From Paraburkholderia caffeinitolerans (GTDB taxonomy: Bacteria > Pseudomonadota > Gammaproteobacteria > Burkholderiales > Burkholderiaceae), in assembly GCF_902859945.1 (NCBI RefSeq), contig NZ_CADIKL010000018.1, positions 1 through 64,000 of the forward strand: DNA of 64,000 bases. The letters run 5' to 3'. The position numbers and the translations under genes are program-made. Positions within the stretch are counted from its first letter, which is position 1. Each line of letters opens with the position of its first letter. The notes under the pieces were generated by a model. It did no database searches. It saw only the letters and a list, made by a program, of their open reading frames with translations, and had not been told where the DNA came from. This document shows positions 7,380 to 16,816 of this stretch, in pieces.

Positions 7380-9443
7380 ATGCGCTATCCCAACCTGTTC
7401 AAACCCCTCCAGCTCAATCAGCTGACGCTGCGTAACCGCATTGTCAGCACGGCGCACGCCGAGGTCTATGCGGAGCCGGGCGGTCTGCCGGGCGAACGCT
7501 ACATCCGCTATTACGAGGAAAAGGCGAAGGGTGGCGTCGGCCTCGCGATTTGCGGCGGGTCGAGCCCGGTGTCGATGGATAGCCCGCAGGGCTGGTGGAA
7601 GTCGGTGAACCTCACGACCGACAAGGTCATCGATCCGCTGTCGCGTCTCGCTGAAGCGATGCACCGTCACGGCGCGAAGATCATGATCCAGGCGACCCAC
7701 ATGGGGCGCCGCAATGCCTACCACGGCGAGCACTGGCCGCACCTGGTGACGCCGTCGGGCGTGCGTGAGCCGGTGCACCGCGGCAACGCGAAGATCATCG
7801 AAGTCGAGGACATCAAGCGCATCATCAAGGATTTCGCGGCCGCCGCGATTCGCGTGAAGAGCGCGGGCATGGACGGCATCGAAATCTCGGCTGCGCACCA
7901 GCAACTGGTCGATCAGTTCTGGAGCCCGCGCACGAACTTCCGCACCGACGAATGGGGCGGCAGCTTCGAGAACCGTCTGCGCTTCGGCATCGAAGTGCTG
8001 AAGTCGGTGCGCGAAGCCGTGGGCCGCGACTTCTGCGTTGGCCTGCGCATGTGCGGCGACGAATTCCACGAGAACGGCATCGACCACGAGCACGCGAAGG
8101 AAATCGCCCAGGCGATGGAAGCGACGGGCCTGATCGACTACATCAGCGTGGTGGGTTCGGGCGCGGACACGCACAACACGCTCGTGAACTGCATGCCGCC
8201 GATGGCGCTGCCGCCGGAACCGTTCGTGCACCTTGCGGGGGGCATCAAGTCGGTGGTGAAGCTGCCGGTGATGCACGCGCAGAGCATCCGCGACGCGGGC
8301 CAGGCCGAGCGTCTGCTCGCGAACGGCATGATCGACCTGGTTGGCATGACGCGCGCGCAGATCGCCGATCCGCATATGGTGATCAAGATCCGCGACGGGC
8401 GCGAAGACGAAATCAAGCAGTGCGTGGGCGCGAACTACTGTATCGACCGCCAGTACAACGGCCTCGACGTGCTGTGCGTGCAGAACGCCGCAACCTCGCG
8501 CGAAGAGACCATGCCGCACGTGATCGAAAAGTCGCGTGGCCCGAAGCGCAAGGTGGTGGTGGTGGGCGCGGGCCCCGCAGGTCTGGAAGCAGCGCGTGTC
8601 GCGCGCTCGCGTGGCCATGACGTCGTGCTGTTCGAGAAGAACACCGAAGTCGGCGGCCAGATCATGATCGCGGCGAAGGCGCCGCAGCGCGAGCAGATGG
8701 CCGGCATCGTGCGCTGGTTCGACATGGAAACGAAGCGCCTGGGCGTGGATCGCCGGTTGGGCGTCGCGGCGGACGAGAAGATGATCATGGCCGAAAAGCC
8801 GGACATCGTTGTGCTGGCAACGGGCGGCCACAGCTATACGGAAGAAGTGCCGGGCTGGGGCGTGGCTGAAGGCCTGGCGGTCAGCGCGTGGGACATCCTC
8901 ACGGGCAAGGTGGAGCCGAAGCAGAACGTGCTGATCTATGACGGCATCAGCACGCATGCGGGCTCGGGCGTGGCCGACTTTGTCGCGAGCCGCGGCTCGA
9001 AGGTCGAAATCGTGACGCCGGACGTCAAGGTGGCCGACGACGTGGGCGGCACGACGTTCCCGATCTTCTATCGCCGGCTGTATGCGCAAGGCGCGGTGCT
9101 GACGCCGAATTACTGGCTCGACCGTGTCTACGAAGAAGACGGCAAGAAGATCGCCGTGTTGCGCAACGAGTACACGGAAGAACTCGAGGAGCGCGCGGTC
9201 GATCAGGTGGTGATCGAGAACGGCACGCGGCCGAACGACGAGCTCTACTGGAAGCTCAAGAACGAATCGGTGAACCGCGGCCAGATCGACGTGAACAAGC
9301 TGTTTGCTTCCGAAGCGCAGCCGTGCTTGACCGAAGAACTCGGCAATGGCCGCTTCCTGTTGTTCCGCGTTGGCGACTGCATCTCGATGCACAACATCCA
9401 CGGCGCAATTTACGACGCGCTGCGGCTCGTGAAGGACTTCTGA
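7380..9443 (+). CDS. dgcA: Dimethylglycine demethylase subunit DgcA
   Basis: 687 residues of the trimethylamine-dehydrogenase/2,4-dienoyl-CoA-reductase type. It has an old-yellow-enzyme FMN barrel (LFKPLQLNQLTLRNRIV, AAHQQLVDQFWSPRTNFRTDEWGGSFENR), an Fe-S linker near residues 350-370, and a C-terminal FAD/NAD domain (VVVVGAGPAGLEAARVARSRGHDV). With DgcB it oxidises dimethylglycine to sarcosine. The linker reads CVGANYC...LCVQN, so one cysteine of the usual C-x2-C-x3-C...C cluster is Ala. It is followed three bases later by dgcB. It needs an electron acceptor, presumably the flavoprotein pair downstream. Confidence 0.94.
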   Translation: MRYPNLFKPLQLNQLTLRNRIVSTAHAEVYAEPGGLPGERYIRYYEEKAKGGVGLAICGGSSPVSMDSPQGWWKSVNLTTDKVIDPLSRLAEAMHRHGAKIMIQATHMGRRNAYHGEHWPHLVTPSGVREPVHRGNAKIIEVEDIKRIIKDFAAAAIRVKSAGMDGIEISAAHQQLVDQFWSPRTNFRTDEWGGSFENRLRFGIEVLKSVREAVGRDFCVGLRMCGDEFHENGIDHEHAKEIAQAMEATGLIDYISVVGSGADTHNTLVNCMPPMALPPEPFVHLAGGIKSVVKLPVMHAQSIRDAGQAERLLANGMIDLVGMTRAQIADPHMVIKIRDGREDEIKQCVGANYCIDRQYNGLDVLCVQNAATSREETMPHVIEKSRGPKRKVVVVGAGPAGLEAARVARSRGHDVVLFEKNTEVGGQIMIAAKAPQREQMAGIVRWFDMETKRLGVDRRLGVAADEKMIMAEKPDIVVLATGGHSYTEEVPGWGVAEGLAVSAWDILTGKVEPKQNVLIYDGISTHAGSGVADFVASRGSKVEIVTPDVKVADDVGGTTFPIFYRRLYAQGAVLTPNYWLDRVYEEDGKKIAVLRNEYTEELEERAVDQVVIENGTRPNDELYWKLKNESVNRGQIDVNKLFASEAQPCLTEELGNGRFLLFRVGDCISMHNIHGAIYDALRLVKDF

Positions 9444-9446
9444 CCC

Positions 9447-11381
9447 ATGAACCCGACTTGGCTGATTACCGCGCTGCTGTGGCTGTCGATGGCGGGGCTC
9501 GTGTTCGCCGTCGCGAAGCGGGCCGCTTACTGGCGCGTCGGGCGTGCAGCGGCGCCCGGTTCGTTCGGCGCTTTCGGTTTCACGAAGCTGTTCAGCATTC
9601 CGAAGCGCTATTTCGTTGACCTTCACCACGTAGTCGCACGTGACCCGTATATCGCGAAGACTCACGTCGCGACTGCCGGCGGCGCGATTGGGGCGCTCGC
9701 GCTTGTGTTCATCAACTATGGGCTCGCGATCTACTCGCCGTGGCTCGACAAGCTGATCTTCCTCGCGGCGCTCGCGATGCTGGTTGGCGTGGTGTTCGTG
9801 TGGCGTCGCCGTCATGCGAAGAACGTGCCCGCGCGTCTGTCCAAAGGCCCGTGGAACACGCTGCCCTGGGTGCTCGGTTCGTTCGCGCTCGGCCTCGTGC
9901 TGTTCATGCTCGTGCCGACCGGCGCGATGTCGGGCGGATTCGCTGTGCTCTGCGCGCTGCTGATCGGCGTGGGCGCATTCGCGATGACGTTCGGCGCGGC
10001 CAAGGGCGGCCCGATGAAGCACGCCATCGCAGGCCTGCTGCACCTCGCGTTTCACCCGCGCCAGGAGCGCTTTGCCGCCACGCGTGAAGGCTGGACCGGC
10101 AACGGCACGGCTACGCCGCCCACGGCGCTCAAGCTGCCGGATATCGAGCAGCAGGAATATGGCGTCGCCAAGCCGGTGGAATTCCGCTGGAACCAGCTGC
10201 TGAGCTTCGACGCCTGCGTGCAGTGCGGCAAGTGCGAGGCTGCTTGCCCCGCGTTCGCCTCGGGTCAGCCGCTCAATCCGAAGAAGCTGATTCAGGACCT
10301 CGTGGTGGGCATGGCGGGCGGCACCGACGCGGCCTACGCGGGCAGCCCCACGCCGGGCATTACGGTTGGCCAGCATAGCGGCACGCCCAACGGCCCGATC
10401 GTCTCGGGCCTGATCGAAGCGCAAACGCTGTGGTCGTGCACCACCTGCCGCGCCTGCGTGCAGGAGTGCCCGATGCTGATCGAGCACGTGGACGCCATCG
10501 TCGACATGCGCCGCAACCAGACGCTCGTGCACGGCACGGTGCCGGGCAAGGGCCCCGAGGTGCTCGCGAATCTGCGCGAAACCGGCACGATGGGCGGCTA
10601 CGACAAGGCTGCGCGCTACGACTGGTCGGTTGACCTGAACGCGCCCATCGCACAACCGGGCAAGCCAGTGGACGTGCTGCTGGTGGCCGGTGAAGGCGCA
10701 TTCGACATGCGCTATCAACGCACGCTGCGTGCGCTCGTGAAGGTGCTCAACAAGGCGGGCGTAAGCTACGCGGTGCTGGGCGGGCAGGAAACGGATACGG
10801 GCGATGTGGCGCGCCGTCTTGGCGACGAGGCAACGTTCCAGCGCATGGCCAAGCAGATGATGGGCACCCTTTCCGGGCTGAGTTTCAGGCGCATCGTGAG
10901 CGCCGACCCGCACGTGATGCACAGCCTGCGCAACGAATATCGCGCGCTCGGCACGCGCTACGAGGTGCTGCATCACACGACCTTCCTCGCCGAACTCGCC
11001 GCGAGCGGCAAGATTGCGCCGAAGGCTGTCGAAGCGCTGCGCGACAAGCGCACCACGTATCACGATCCCTGCTATCTGGGCCGCTATAACGGCGAGACCG
11101 AAGCGCCGCGCAAGCTGCTCAAGACCATCGGCATCAAGGTCGTGGAGATGGAGCGCAATGGCATGCGCGGACGCTGCTGCGGCGGTGGCGGCGGCGCGCC
11201 GCTGACCGATATCCCCGGCAAGCAGCGTATTCCCGATATCCGCATCGCCGACGCGAAGGCGGTGGGCGCTGAAGTGGTGGCGGTGGCGTGCCCGAACTGC
11301 ACGGCGATGCTCGAGGGCGTCGTGGGTCCGCGCCCCGAGGTGCTCGACGTCGCCGAACTCGTTGCTGCTTCGCTGGAGTGA
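9447..11381 (+). CDS. dgcB: Dimethylglycine demethylase subunit DgcB (membrane-anchored Fe-S protein)
   Basis: 644 residues. The N-terminal ~200 residues have several hydrophobic helices (LITALLWLSMAGLVFAV, AIGALALVFINYGLAIY, LIFLAALAMLVGVVFVW, VLGSFALGLVLFMLV). Two 4Fe-4S motifs follow (CVQCGKCEAACP and CTTCRACVQECP), then CCG-type heterodisulfide-reductase segments (HDPCYLGRYN, GRCCGGGGG, ACPNCTAML). It probably passes electrons from DgcA to the membrane quinone pool. Its stop is four bases before the etfA ATG, placing dgcA-dgcB-etfA-etfB in one transcript. Confidence 0.93.
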   Translation: MNPTWLITALLWLSMAGLVFAVAKRAAYWRVGRAAAPGSFGAFGFTKLFSIPKRYFVDLHHVVARDPYIAKTHVATAGGAIGALALVFINYGLAIYSPWLDKLIFLAALAMLVGVVFVWRRRHAKNVPARLSKGPWNTLPWVLGSFALGLVLFMLVPTGAMSGGFAVLCALLIGVGAFAMTFGAAKGGPMKHAIAGLLHLAFHPRQERFAATREGWTGNGTATPPTALKLPDIEQQEYGVAKPVEFRWNQLLSFDACVQCGKCEAACPAFASGQPLNPKKLIQDLVVGMAGGTDAAYAGSPTPGITVGQHSGTPNGPIVSGLIEAQTLWSCTTCRACVQECPMLIEHVDAIVDMRRNQTLVHGTVPGKGPEVLANLRETGTMGGYDKAARYDWSVDLNAPIAQPGKPVDVLLVAGEGAFDMRYQRTLRALVKVLNKAGVSYAVLGGQETDTGDVARRLGDEATFQRMAKQMMGTLSGLSFRRIVSADPHVMHSLRNEYRALGTRYEVLHHTTFLAELAASGKIAPKAVEALRDKRTTYHDPCYLGRYNGETEAPRKLLKTIGIKVVEMERNGMRGRCCGGGGGAPLTDIPGKQRIPDIRIADAKAVGAEVVAVACPNCTAMLEGVVGPRPEVLDVAELVAASLE

Positions 11382-11385
11382 ACCG

Positions 11386-12555
11386 ATGAACGCGATCAAA
11401 CGAATCGATCCGCGCCGCCCCTTCATCATTACGGCGGCGGGACTCAGGCGCATCACGCTCGGCGAGAGCGGCAGCGCGGACGCCAACGCGGCGCACTGGG
11501 GCGGCCATGCGCACGGCGCAGCGGCGGCCAAACCTCGCCGGCAAGTTAGCGATCCGAATCAAGTCATGCTGGTGGTGGCTCATGCCGAGCGCGGCGCGCT
11601 CGACGACCACACGTGCCAGACCATCGCGGCGGCGGCCTTGCTGGCCGATGCGAAAACCGAAGTGGCGCTGCTCGTGTTCGGCGAATTGAAAGACGACGCG
11701 GCGGCACTCGGCGTGGACAAGCTGATCGAGCTGCCGGGCTTCGAGCGCCGCGTGTTCGCACCCGAAAGCGAACTGCGCGCGTTGCAGGCGTGTGCGGCAG
11801 CGCTTGCGCCGAAGCACGTATTCGTGCCCGATAACGCAACCGGTGACGGCGATCTGGGCCGCCGCTATGCAGCTTCCGCTAGCGCAAGCGTGGCGGCGCA
11901 CGTGGTCGAGATCGACGCGCAACACGTGGGCGCTTACGAGCAGGCGAAGCGCGCGTTCGCTACGCGCGCGCTGCCCGATGTGATTCTGCTAGAGCCCAAC
12001 GCCGTGGATGCGAAACTGCCCTTCGTGGGCGCGGGCGAGCGTCTCGCGGGCGATTTCATTCGCCCCTCGGACGATATCGCACAGCCTTATCGCGATCTGG
12101 GTCTGGAGGAAATCGACGCGGCCCAGGTGGCGCTCGAAGAGGCCGACTTCATCGTCTCGGCGGGCAATGGCGTGACCGATATTGCGTCGTTCGAGCGTCT
12201 CGCGGGCGTGTTCGGCGCGGCTATCGGCGCGAGCCGCGTGGCCGTGGACAACGGCCATTTCACGCGCGACAAGCAGGTGGGCGCGACCGGCAAGACGGTC
12301 GAGGCGAGTGTGTATATCGCGTTCGGTATTTCCGGAGCCGTGCAGCATCTGCAGGGCATCAAGGATTGCCGCCACGTGATTGCCGTGAACATGGACGGCA
12401 GTGCGCCGATCGCGAAGCGCGCGAACCTGACCGTGGTGGGCGACGCGCAGCAGACCATTGCCGCGCTGATCCAGCAGGTGCAGAGTGCACGCGCGACGCG
12501 TGGGCAAGCGCCGGCTTCCGCCGAACAACGTCAACCCGCAGGAGTGGCTGCATGA
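11386..12555 (+). CDS. etfA: Electron transfer flavoprotein alpha-type subunit (betaine cluster)
   Basis: 389 residues from the ATG at 11386; the earlier in-frame start at 11362 lies inside dgcB. The C-terminal FAD-binding domain is typical: VSAGNGVTDIASFERLA, FGAAIGASRVAVDNG, QVGATGKTVEASVYIAFGISGAVQHLQGI, VIAVNMDGSAPIAKRAN. The N terminus has a longer, less conserved leader than housekeeping EtfA. It likely accepts electrons from DgcA. Its stop overlaps the next ATG by two bases (ATGA), indicating coupled synthesis of the two subunits. Confidence 0.92.
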   Translation: MNAIKRIDPRRPFIITAAGLRRITLGESGSADANAAHWGGHAHGAAAAKPRRQVSDPNQVMLVVAHAERGALDDHTCQTIAAAALLADAKTEVALLVFGELKDDAAALGVDKLIELPGFERRVFAPESELRALQACAAALAPKHVFVPDNATGDGDLGRRYAASASASVAAHVVEIDAQHVGAYEQAKRAFATRALPDVILLEPNAVDAKLPFVGAGERLAGDFIRPSDDIAQPYRDLGLEEIDAAQVALEEADFIVSAGNGVTDIASFERLAGVFGAAIGASRVAVDNGHFTRDKQVGATGKTVEASVYIAFGISGAVQHLQGIKDCRHVIAVNMDGSAPIAKRANLTVVGDAQQTIAALIQQVQSARATRGQAPASAEQRQPAGVAA

Positions 12556-13337
12556 ACGCTCAACAACAGATTGCACGCATCGCGGTGCTGGTCTCGGCGG
12601 GCCGTCATCCCATGAGCGGAGTACCGCGCTACAGCCGCAATGATGCCCAGGCGCTGGAAATCGGCCGCAAGCTCGCCGATCAGCACCGCGCGCAACTCGA
12701 CGTGATTCACGCGGGCGATGCGAACGATCCTGCGCTGGCCGAATACCTCGCGCTAGGCGCACGCGAAGTCGAAGTGCTCGCGTGCGGGCCCGGCGACGAC
12801 GCGGCGCGTGCGCTCGCCGAGCGCGTGCGCGGCTACGACCTCGTGCTGACCGGCACGCGCGCCGAGGGCGCGCACGACAGCGGCATGCTGCCGTACAGCG
12901 TGGCGGCGGCATTGCACTGTCCGCTAGTGGGCAGCGCGGTGGACATAGACGTAAAAGGGGGCCGGGCAACGGTGCGCCAGTTCCTGCCCAAGGGGCTGCG
13001 CCGCCGCGTGGAAACGGCGTTGCCGGCGGTGATCGCCGTGCATCCGCTGGCGAGCGGCCAGCCGCAGTACGCCTATGCGCGGCTGCGTTCGGGCACGATC
13101 CGGCCCCAGCGCGTGACGCGTGTCGCGAGCGACGAAGCGGCCTCCTGGAAGGTCGGTCCCATCGAGCGCAAGCCCGTCAAATTCGCCGCCCCCGAGAAGC
13201 GCTCAGGGCATTCCCGGATGCTTGCTGCGGTCACGACCGAGAGCCGTGGCGGGAGCGTCGTAATTGAGGGGAGTTCGGTCGAAAAAGCACAAGTGATACT
13301 TGCGTATTTGCGCGAGCATCAACTCATCGATTACTGA
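12552..13337 (+). CDS. etfB: Electron transfer flavoprotein beta-type subunit (betaine cluster)
   Basis: 261 residues. The pattern RIAVLVSAGRHPMSGVPRYSRNDAQALEIGRKLAD, YDLVLTGTRAEGAHDSGMLPYSVAAALHCPLVG and RRVETALPAVIAVHP corresponds to the EtfB nucleotide-binding fold, but it is divergent from housekeeping EtfB, as expected for the dgc-linked subunit. ATG overlaps the etfA stop. The longer reading of this frame runs through etfA and is a shadow. It pairs with EtfA to carry electrons from dimethylglycine or sarcosine oxidation. Confidence 0.87.
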   Translation: MNAQQQIARIAVLVSAGRHPMSGVPRYSRNDAQALEIGRKLADQHRAQLDVIHAGDANDPALAEYLALGAREVEVLACGPGDDAARALAERVRGYDLVLTGTRAEGAHDSGMLPYSVAAALHCPLVGSAVDIDVKGGRATVRQFLPKGLRRRVETALPAVIAVHPLASGQPQYAYARLRSGTIRPQRVTRVASDEAASWKVGPIERKPVKFAAPEKRSGHSRMLAAVTTESRGGSVVIEGSSVEKAQVILAYLREHQLIDY

Positions 13338-13389
13338 TCTTTGCCGAGCTGTCGGCAAGATCCGGTGATAAAAAAATCCGGAGCAAACG

Positions 13390-14631
13390 ATGAACGTATC
13401 GGCAGATATTCGCGCGCTGGTGGAGCGCCGTCAGGAAGGCTACAGCCTTGAAGCACCCTTCTATCGCAGCGAGGAAGTTTTCAAGCTCGACATGGAGGCG
13501 ATTTTCCGTCAACACTGGATTCAGGTGGCCACGGAGCCGGAGCTTCCGGAGCCGGGTGACTACGTGACGGTCGAGCTGGCCGGCGAGTCGATCCTGATCG
13601 TGCGCGACGACGACATGCAAGTGCGCGCGTTTCATAACGTGTGCCGCCATCGCGGCGCGCGCCTGTGCAACGAGCACAAGGGGACGGTGGGCAACATCGT
13701 CTGCCCGTATCACAGCTGGACCTATAACCTGACCGGCGAGCTGATGTTCGCCGAGCACATGGGCGAGCAGTTCGACCGTTGCAAGCACAGCCTCAAGACG
13801 GTCCACGTGGAAAACCTGGCAGGCCTGATCTTCATTTGCCTCGCCGAGAATCCGCCCACCGATTTCGCGAACCTGCGCGCAGCCATGGAGCCGTATCTGC
13901 TGCCGCACGATCTGCCCAGCTGCAAGGTTGCGGCTCAGGTCGACATCATCGAAAAGGGCAACTGGAAGCTCGTGATGGAGAACAACCGCGAGTGCTATCA
14001 CTGCGTCGCGAACCATCCGGAACTCACGATTTCGCTCTACGAATACGGCTTCGGCTACCAGCGCTCGGACGCGAACGCGGAAGGCATGGATGCCTTCGTG
14101 CGCACCTGCGAGGAGCGCGCGAAGCAATGGGACGAGATGAACCTGCCTTCGGTCGAGATCGAAAAACTCTCGGACGTCACGGGCTTCCGTACCCAGCGCC
14201 TGCCGCTCGACCGCAGCGGCGAGTCGCAGACGCTCGACGCCAAGGTGGCTTCGAAGAAGCTGCTGGGCGAGTTCCGCACGGCCGACCTCGGCGGCCTGTC
14301 GTTCTGGACCCAGCCGAACTCGTGGCATCACTTCATGAGCGACCACATTGTGTCGTTCTCGGTGATTCCGCTGTCGGCCGGCGAAACGCTCGTGCGCACG
14401 CGCTGGCTCGTGCATCAGGACGCGGTGGAAGGCGTCGATTACGACGTGGCGAATCTCACGGCGGTGTGGAACGCCACCAACGACCAGGACCGCACGCTGG
14501 TGGAGTATTCGCAGCGCGGCGCGGGAAGCAGCGCCTATGAACCCGGCCCGTACTCGCCGTTCACCGAGGGGCTGGTCGAAAAATTCACGGCTTGGTATGT
14601 GGGCCGTCTTGCCGAAAAGATCGGCGCATAA
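13390..14631 (+). CDS. gbcA: Glycine betaine monooxygenase, Rieske oxygenase subunit
   Basis: 413 residues. The Rieske 2Fe-2S ligands are visible as C85-R-H87 (NVCRHRGARLC) and C105-x2-H108 (VCPYHSW). The mononuclear-iron region follows as MENNRECYHCVANHPEL. GbcA with GbcB oxygenates one N-methyl of betaine, giving dimethylglycine and formaldehyde. AGGAG-like sequence (CCGGAGCAAACG) precedes the ATG. It lies 52 bases after etfB and 29 bases before gbcB, same strand, so the enzymes of consecutive betaine-degradation steps are contiguous here. Confidence 0.95.
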   Translation: MNVSADIRALVERRQEGYSLEAPFYRSEEVFKLDMEAIFRQHWIQVATEPELPEPGDYVTVELAGESILIVRDDDMQVRAFHNVCRHRGARLCNEHKGTVGNIVCPYHSWTYNLTGELMFAEHMGEQFDRCKHSLKTVHVENLAGLIFICLAENPPTDFANLRAAMEPYLLPHDLPSCKVAAQVDIIEKGNWKLVMENNRECYHCVANHPELTISLYEYGFGYQRSDANAEGMDAFVRTCEERAKQWDEMNLPSVEIEKLSDVTGFRTQRLPLDRSGESQTLDAKVASKKLLGEFRTADLGGLSFWTQPNSWHHFMSDHIVSFSVIPLSAGETLVRTRWLVHQDAVEGVDYDVANLTAVWNATNDQDRTLVEYSQRGAGSSAYEPGPYSPFTEGLVEKFTAWYVGRLAEKIGA

Positions 14632-14660
14632 GCTGGTGCGCGAGTAGAGCGGAGTTTGAC

Positions 14661-15809
14661 ATGATGCGAGATGCGGCCCAATTCGATCCCACCGACAGCC
14701 GGGTAACGCGCCCGGCCTTCTGGGGCGCGCTGCCTGAGCGCTGGACGAGCGATGCGGAAGAAACGCTGGTGTGCTGCCATGTGCGGCAGGAAACGCACGA
14801 CGTAAAGAGCTTTTTCTTTCGATCGCCGCAAGGGCGCACGTTTTCGTTCGAGCCGGGGCAGTTCGTTACGCTCGAACTGGAGATCGACGGCGAAGCGGTG
14901 AATCGCTGTTATACGATTTCGTCGTCGCCGGCGCGGCCGCACACGATCTCCATCACCGTCAAGCGCGTGCCGGGCGGCAAGGTGTCGAACTGGCTGCACG
15001 ACAACCTGCTGCCGGGCGCGTCGATTCGCGTGCTCGGCCCGGGCGGCGAATTCACCTGCGCGCGCCATCCGGCCAACAAGTATCTGTTTCTTTCGGCGGG
15101 CTCGGGCATCACGCCGCTGATGTCGATGAGCCGCGCGCACCACGATCTCGCCGAGGATCGCGACATCGTGTTCGTGCATAGCGCGCGCACGCCCGACGAC
15201 ATCATTTTCGCGCGCGAGCTCGAACTGATTGCCGCGAGCCACTCGAACTTCCGCACCTCGTTCGTTTGCGAACGGCTGGGCGCGCGTACGGCGTGGCCCG
15301 GCGTGACCGGCTTTCTCACGCTGCCGCTGCTGAAGCTGATTGCGCCGGACTTCATGGACCGCGAGATTTTCACGTGCGGGCCCGCGCCGTATATGAAGGC
15401 CGTGCGCGATCTGCTCGACGAAGCGGGGTTCCCGCGCAAGCAGTATCACGAAGAGAGCTTCTCGTTCGAGACGCTGAATGCGGACGAGCCCGAAGCGCTG
15501 GTCGAAGCGCCTGCGGAAACTGCCGTGGGCGCGGAAACGGAAGCTGCCACGTTCAAGGTCACGTTCGCGAAGAGCAACCGCGAGATTCAGTGCGGCACGG
15601 ACCAGCACGTGCTGGAAGCCGCGCGCCAGGCCGGCGTGCGCCTGCCGTCATCGTGCGCGCAGGGCATGTGCGGCACCTGCAAGGTCAAGCTCGTCTCGGG
15701 CCAGGTGCAGATGAATCATAAGGGCGGCATTCGCCAGCGCGAAATCGATCAGGGCATGGCGCTGATGTGCTGCTCGAAGCCGCTGTCCGATCTCGTCATC
15801 GATAAATAA
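14661..15809 (+). CDS. gbcB: Glycine betaine monooxygenase, reductase subunit
   Basis: 382 residues from the ATG at 14661 (GGAG at 14651-14654). It has an FAD-binding ferredoxin-reductase module (FVTLELEIDGEAVNRCYTISSSP, SAGSGITPLMSMSRAHHD, IFTCGPAPYMKAVRDLL) and a C-terminal plant-type 2Fe-2S domain with CAQGMCGTC and a distal Cys in ALMCCSKPL. It transfers electrons from NAD(P)H to the GbcA Rieske centre. A short Ala/Glu-rich linker near residues 275-300 joins the domains. Confidence 0.95.
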   Translation: MMRDAAQFDPTDSRVTRPAFWGALPERWTSDAEETLVCCHVRQETHDVKSFFFRSPQGRTFSFEPGQFVTLELEIDGEAVNRCYTISSSPARPHTISITVKRVPGGKVSNWLHDNLLPGASIRVLGPGGEFTCARHPANKYLFLSAGSGITPLMSMSRAHHDLAEDRDIVFVHSARTPDDIIFARELELIAASHSNFRTSFVCERLGARTAWPGVTGFLTLPLLKLIAPDFMDREIFTCGPAPYMKAVRDLLDEAGFPRKQYHEESFSFETLNADEPEALVEAPAETAVGAETEAATFKVTFAKSNREIQCGTDQHVLEAARQAGVRLPSSCAQGMCGTCKVKLVSGQVQMNHKGGIRQREIDQGMALMCCSKPLSDLVIDK

Positions 15810-15825
15810 CGCAAGGCAAAGGATC

Positions 15826-15853
15826 GCGCGCATGCCGCCTGGGCATGTCGCGC
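15826..15853 (+). terminator. Hairpin after gbcB
   Basis: GCGCGCATGCC (15826-15836) pairs with GGCATG-t-CGCGC (15842-15853), one bulged T, five-base loop. A-rich rather than T-rich sequence follows on this strand. It may be a terminator or processing hairpin separating the gbc genes from the transporter. Confidence 0.5.
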
Positions 15854-15952
15854 AAAAACAAGATCGTGTCGTAAAACGACGATAACAACACATTGTGGCA
15901 GGGGAATCTGGAAGCGCACAGGGCAGGCTTGCCCATACTAGAGGAGACGACC

Positions 15953-16816
15953 GTGAAGCTGCTTCAAAAACTGTTGTGGACCGGCATGGTGTCGGCGATG
16001 GTGGTGTTGAGTGGATCGGCCCTGGCCGACGAGAAGCCGACGTTGAAGATCGGCTATGTGGAAGGTTGGGACGACAGCGTGGCCACGTCGAACGTGGCGG
16101 CGCGCATCATCGAAAAGCGCTTCGGCTACCAGGTGCAGCTCGTGCCGGTGGCGGCGGGCATCATGTGGCAGGGCGTGGCGCGAGGCGATCTCGATGCGAC
16201 GCTTTCCGCGTGGCTGCCGGTCACGCAGGGCGCGTACTGGGCGCAGTTCAAGGATAAGGTGGTCGATCTCGGCACGAATTTCACGGGCGCCAAAATCGGT
16301 CTCGTGGTGCCCGACTACGTGAATGCGAAGAGCATCGATGACCTCAACGCGCAGAAGAGCGCGTTTGGCGGGCGCATTGTCGGGATCGACGCCGGTGCGG
16401 GCGTGATGAGAAAGACCGACGAGGCCGTGAAGAAATATGGGCTCGATTACTCGGTCATGCCGAGTTCCGGAAGCGCCATGACGGCCGAACTCGCGCGCGA
16501 TGTCAATGCGAAGAAGCCCGTTATTGTGACTGGCTGGACGCCGCACTGGATGTTCGCCAAGTACAAGCTGCGCTTTCTTGAGGACCCCAAGGATGTCTTT
16601 GGCGCAGCCGAGCATGTCGATAGCGTAGCGAATCCGGATCTCGAGAAGAAAGCGCCGCCGGTGGTGTCGTTTCTCAAGAAGTTTCAGTGGAAACCCGGTG
16701 AGATCGATAGCGTGATGCTCGCCATTCAGAACGGAGCCAAGCCCGAGGCTGCAGCCGACACCTGGATTGCCGCGCACGGCGATCGTGTGAATGATTGGGT
16801 GCAGGCTACCCAGTAA
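15953..16816 (+). CDS. Glycine betaine/choline ABC transporter substrate-binding protein (OpuAC family)
   Basis: 287 residues. GTG at 15953 preceded by GAGGAG at 15941-15946 gives a clean signal peptide (KLLQKLLWTGMVSAMVVLSGSALA, cleavage before DEK). The mature part follows the OpuAC pattern: KIGYVEGWDDSVATSNVAARIIEKRFGY, GVARGDLDATLSAWLPVTQG and VIVTGWTPHWMFAKYKLRFLEDP. Trp residues in these segments usually form the aromatic betaine cage. It should be periplasmic and deliver betaine, choline or carnitine to the permease encoded downstream. The longer N-terminal reading from 15893 lacks signal-peptide character. Confidence 0.93.
   Translation: MKLLQKLLWTGMVSAMVVLSGSALADEKPTLKIGYVEGWDDSVATSNVAARIIEKRFGYQVQLVPVAAGIMWQGVARGDLDATLSAWLPVTQGAYWAQFKDKVVDLGTNFTGAKIGLVVPDYVNAKSIDDLNAQKSAFGGRIVGIDAGAGVMRKTDEAVKKYGLDYSVMPSSGSAMTAELARDVNAKKPVIVTGWTPHWMFAKYKLRFLEDPKDVFGAAEHVDSVANPDLEKKAPPVVSFLKKFQWKPGEIDSVMLAIQNGAKPEAAADTWIAAHGDRVNDWVQATQ

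Noticed and set aside
7284..11531. Very long minus-strand open frame of about 1,415 codons opposite dgcA-dgcB
   Set aside because: It is a His/Arg/Ala-rich shadow of high-GC third positions; the plus-strand genes have clear families and motifs.
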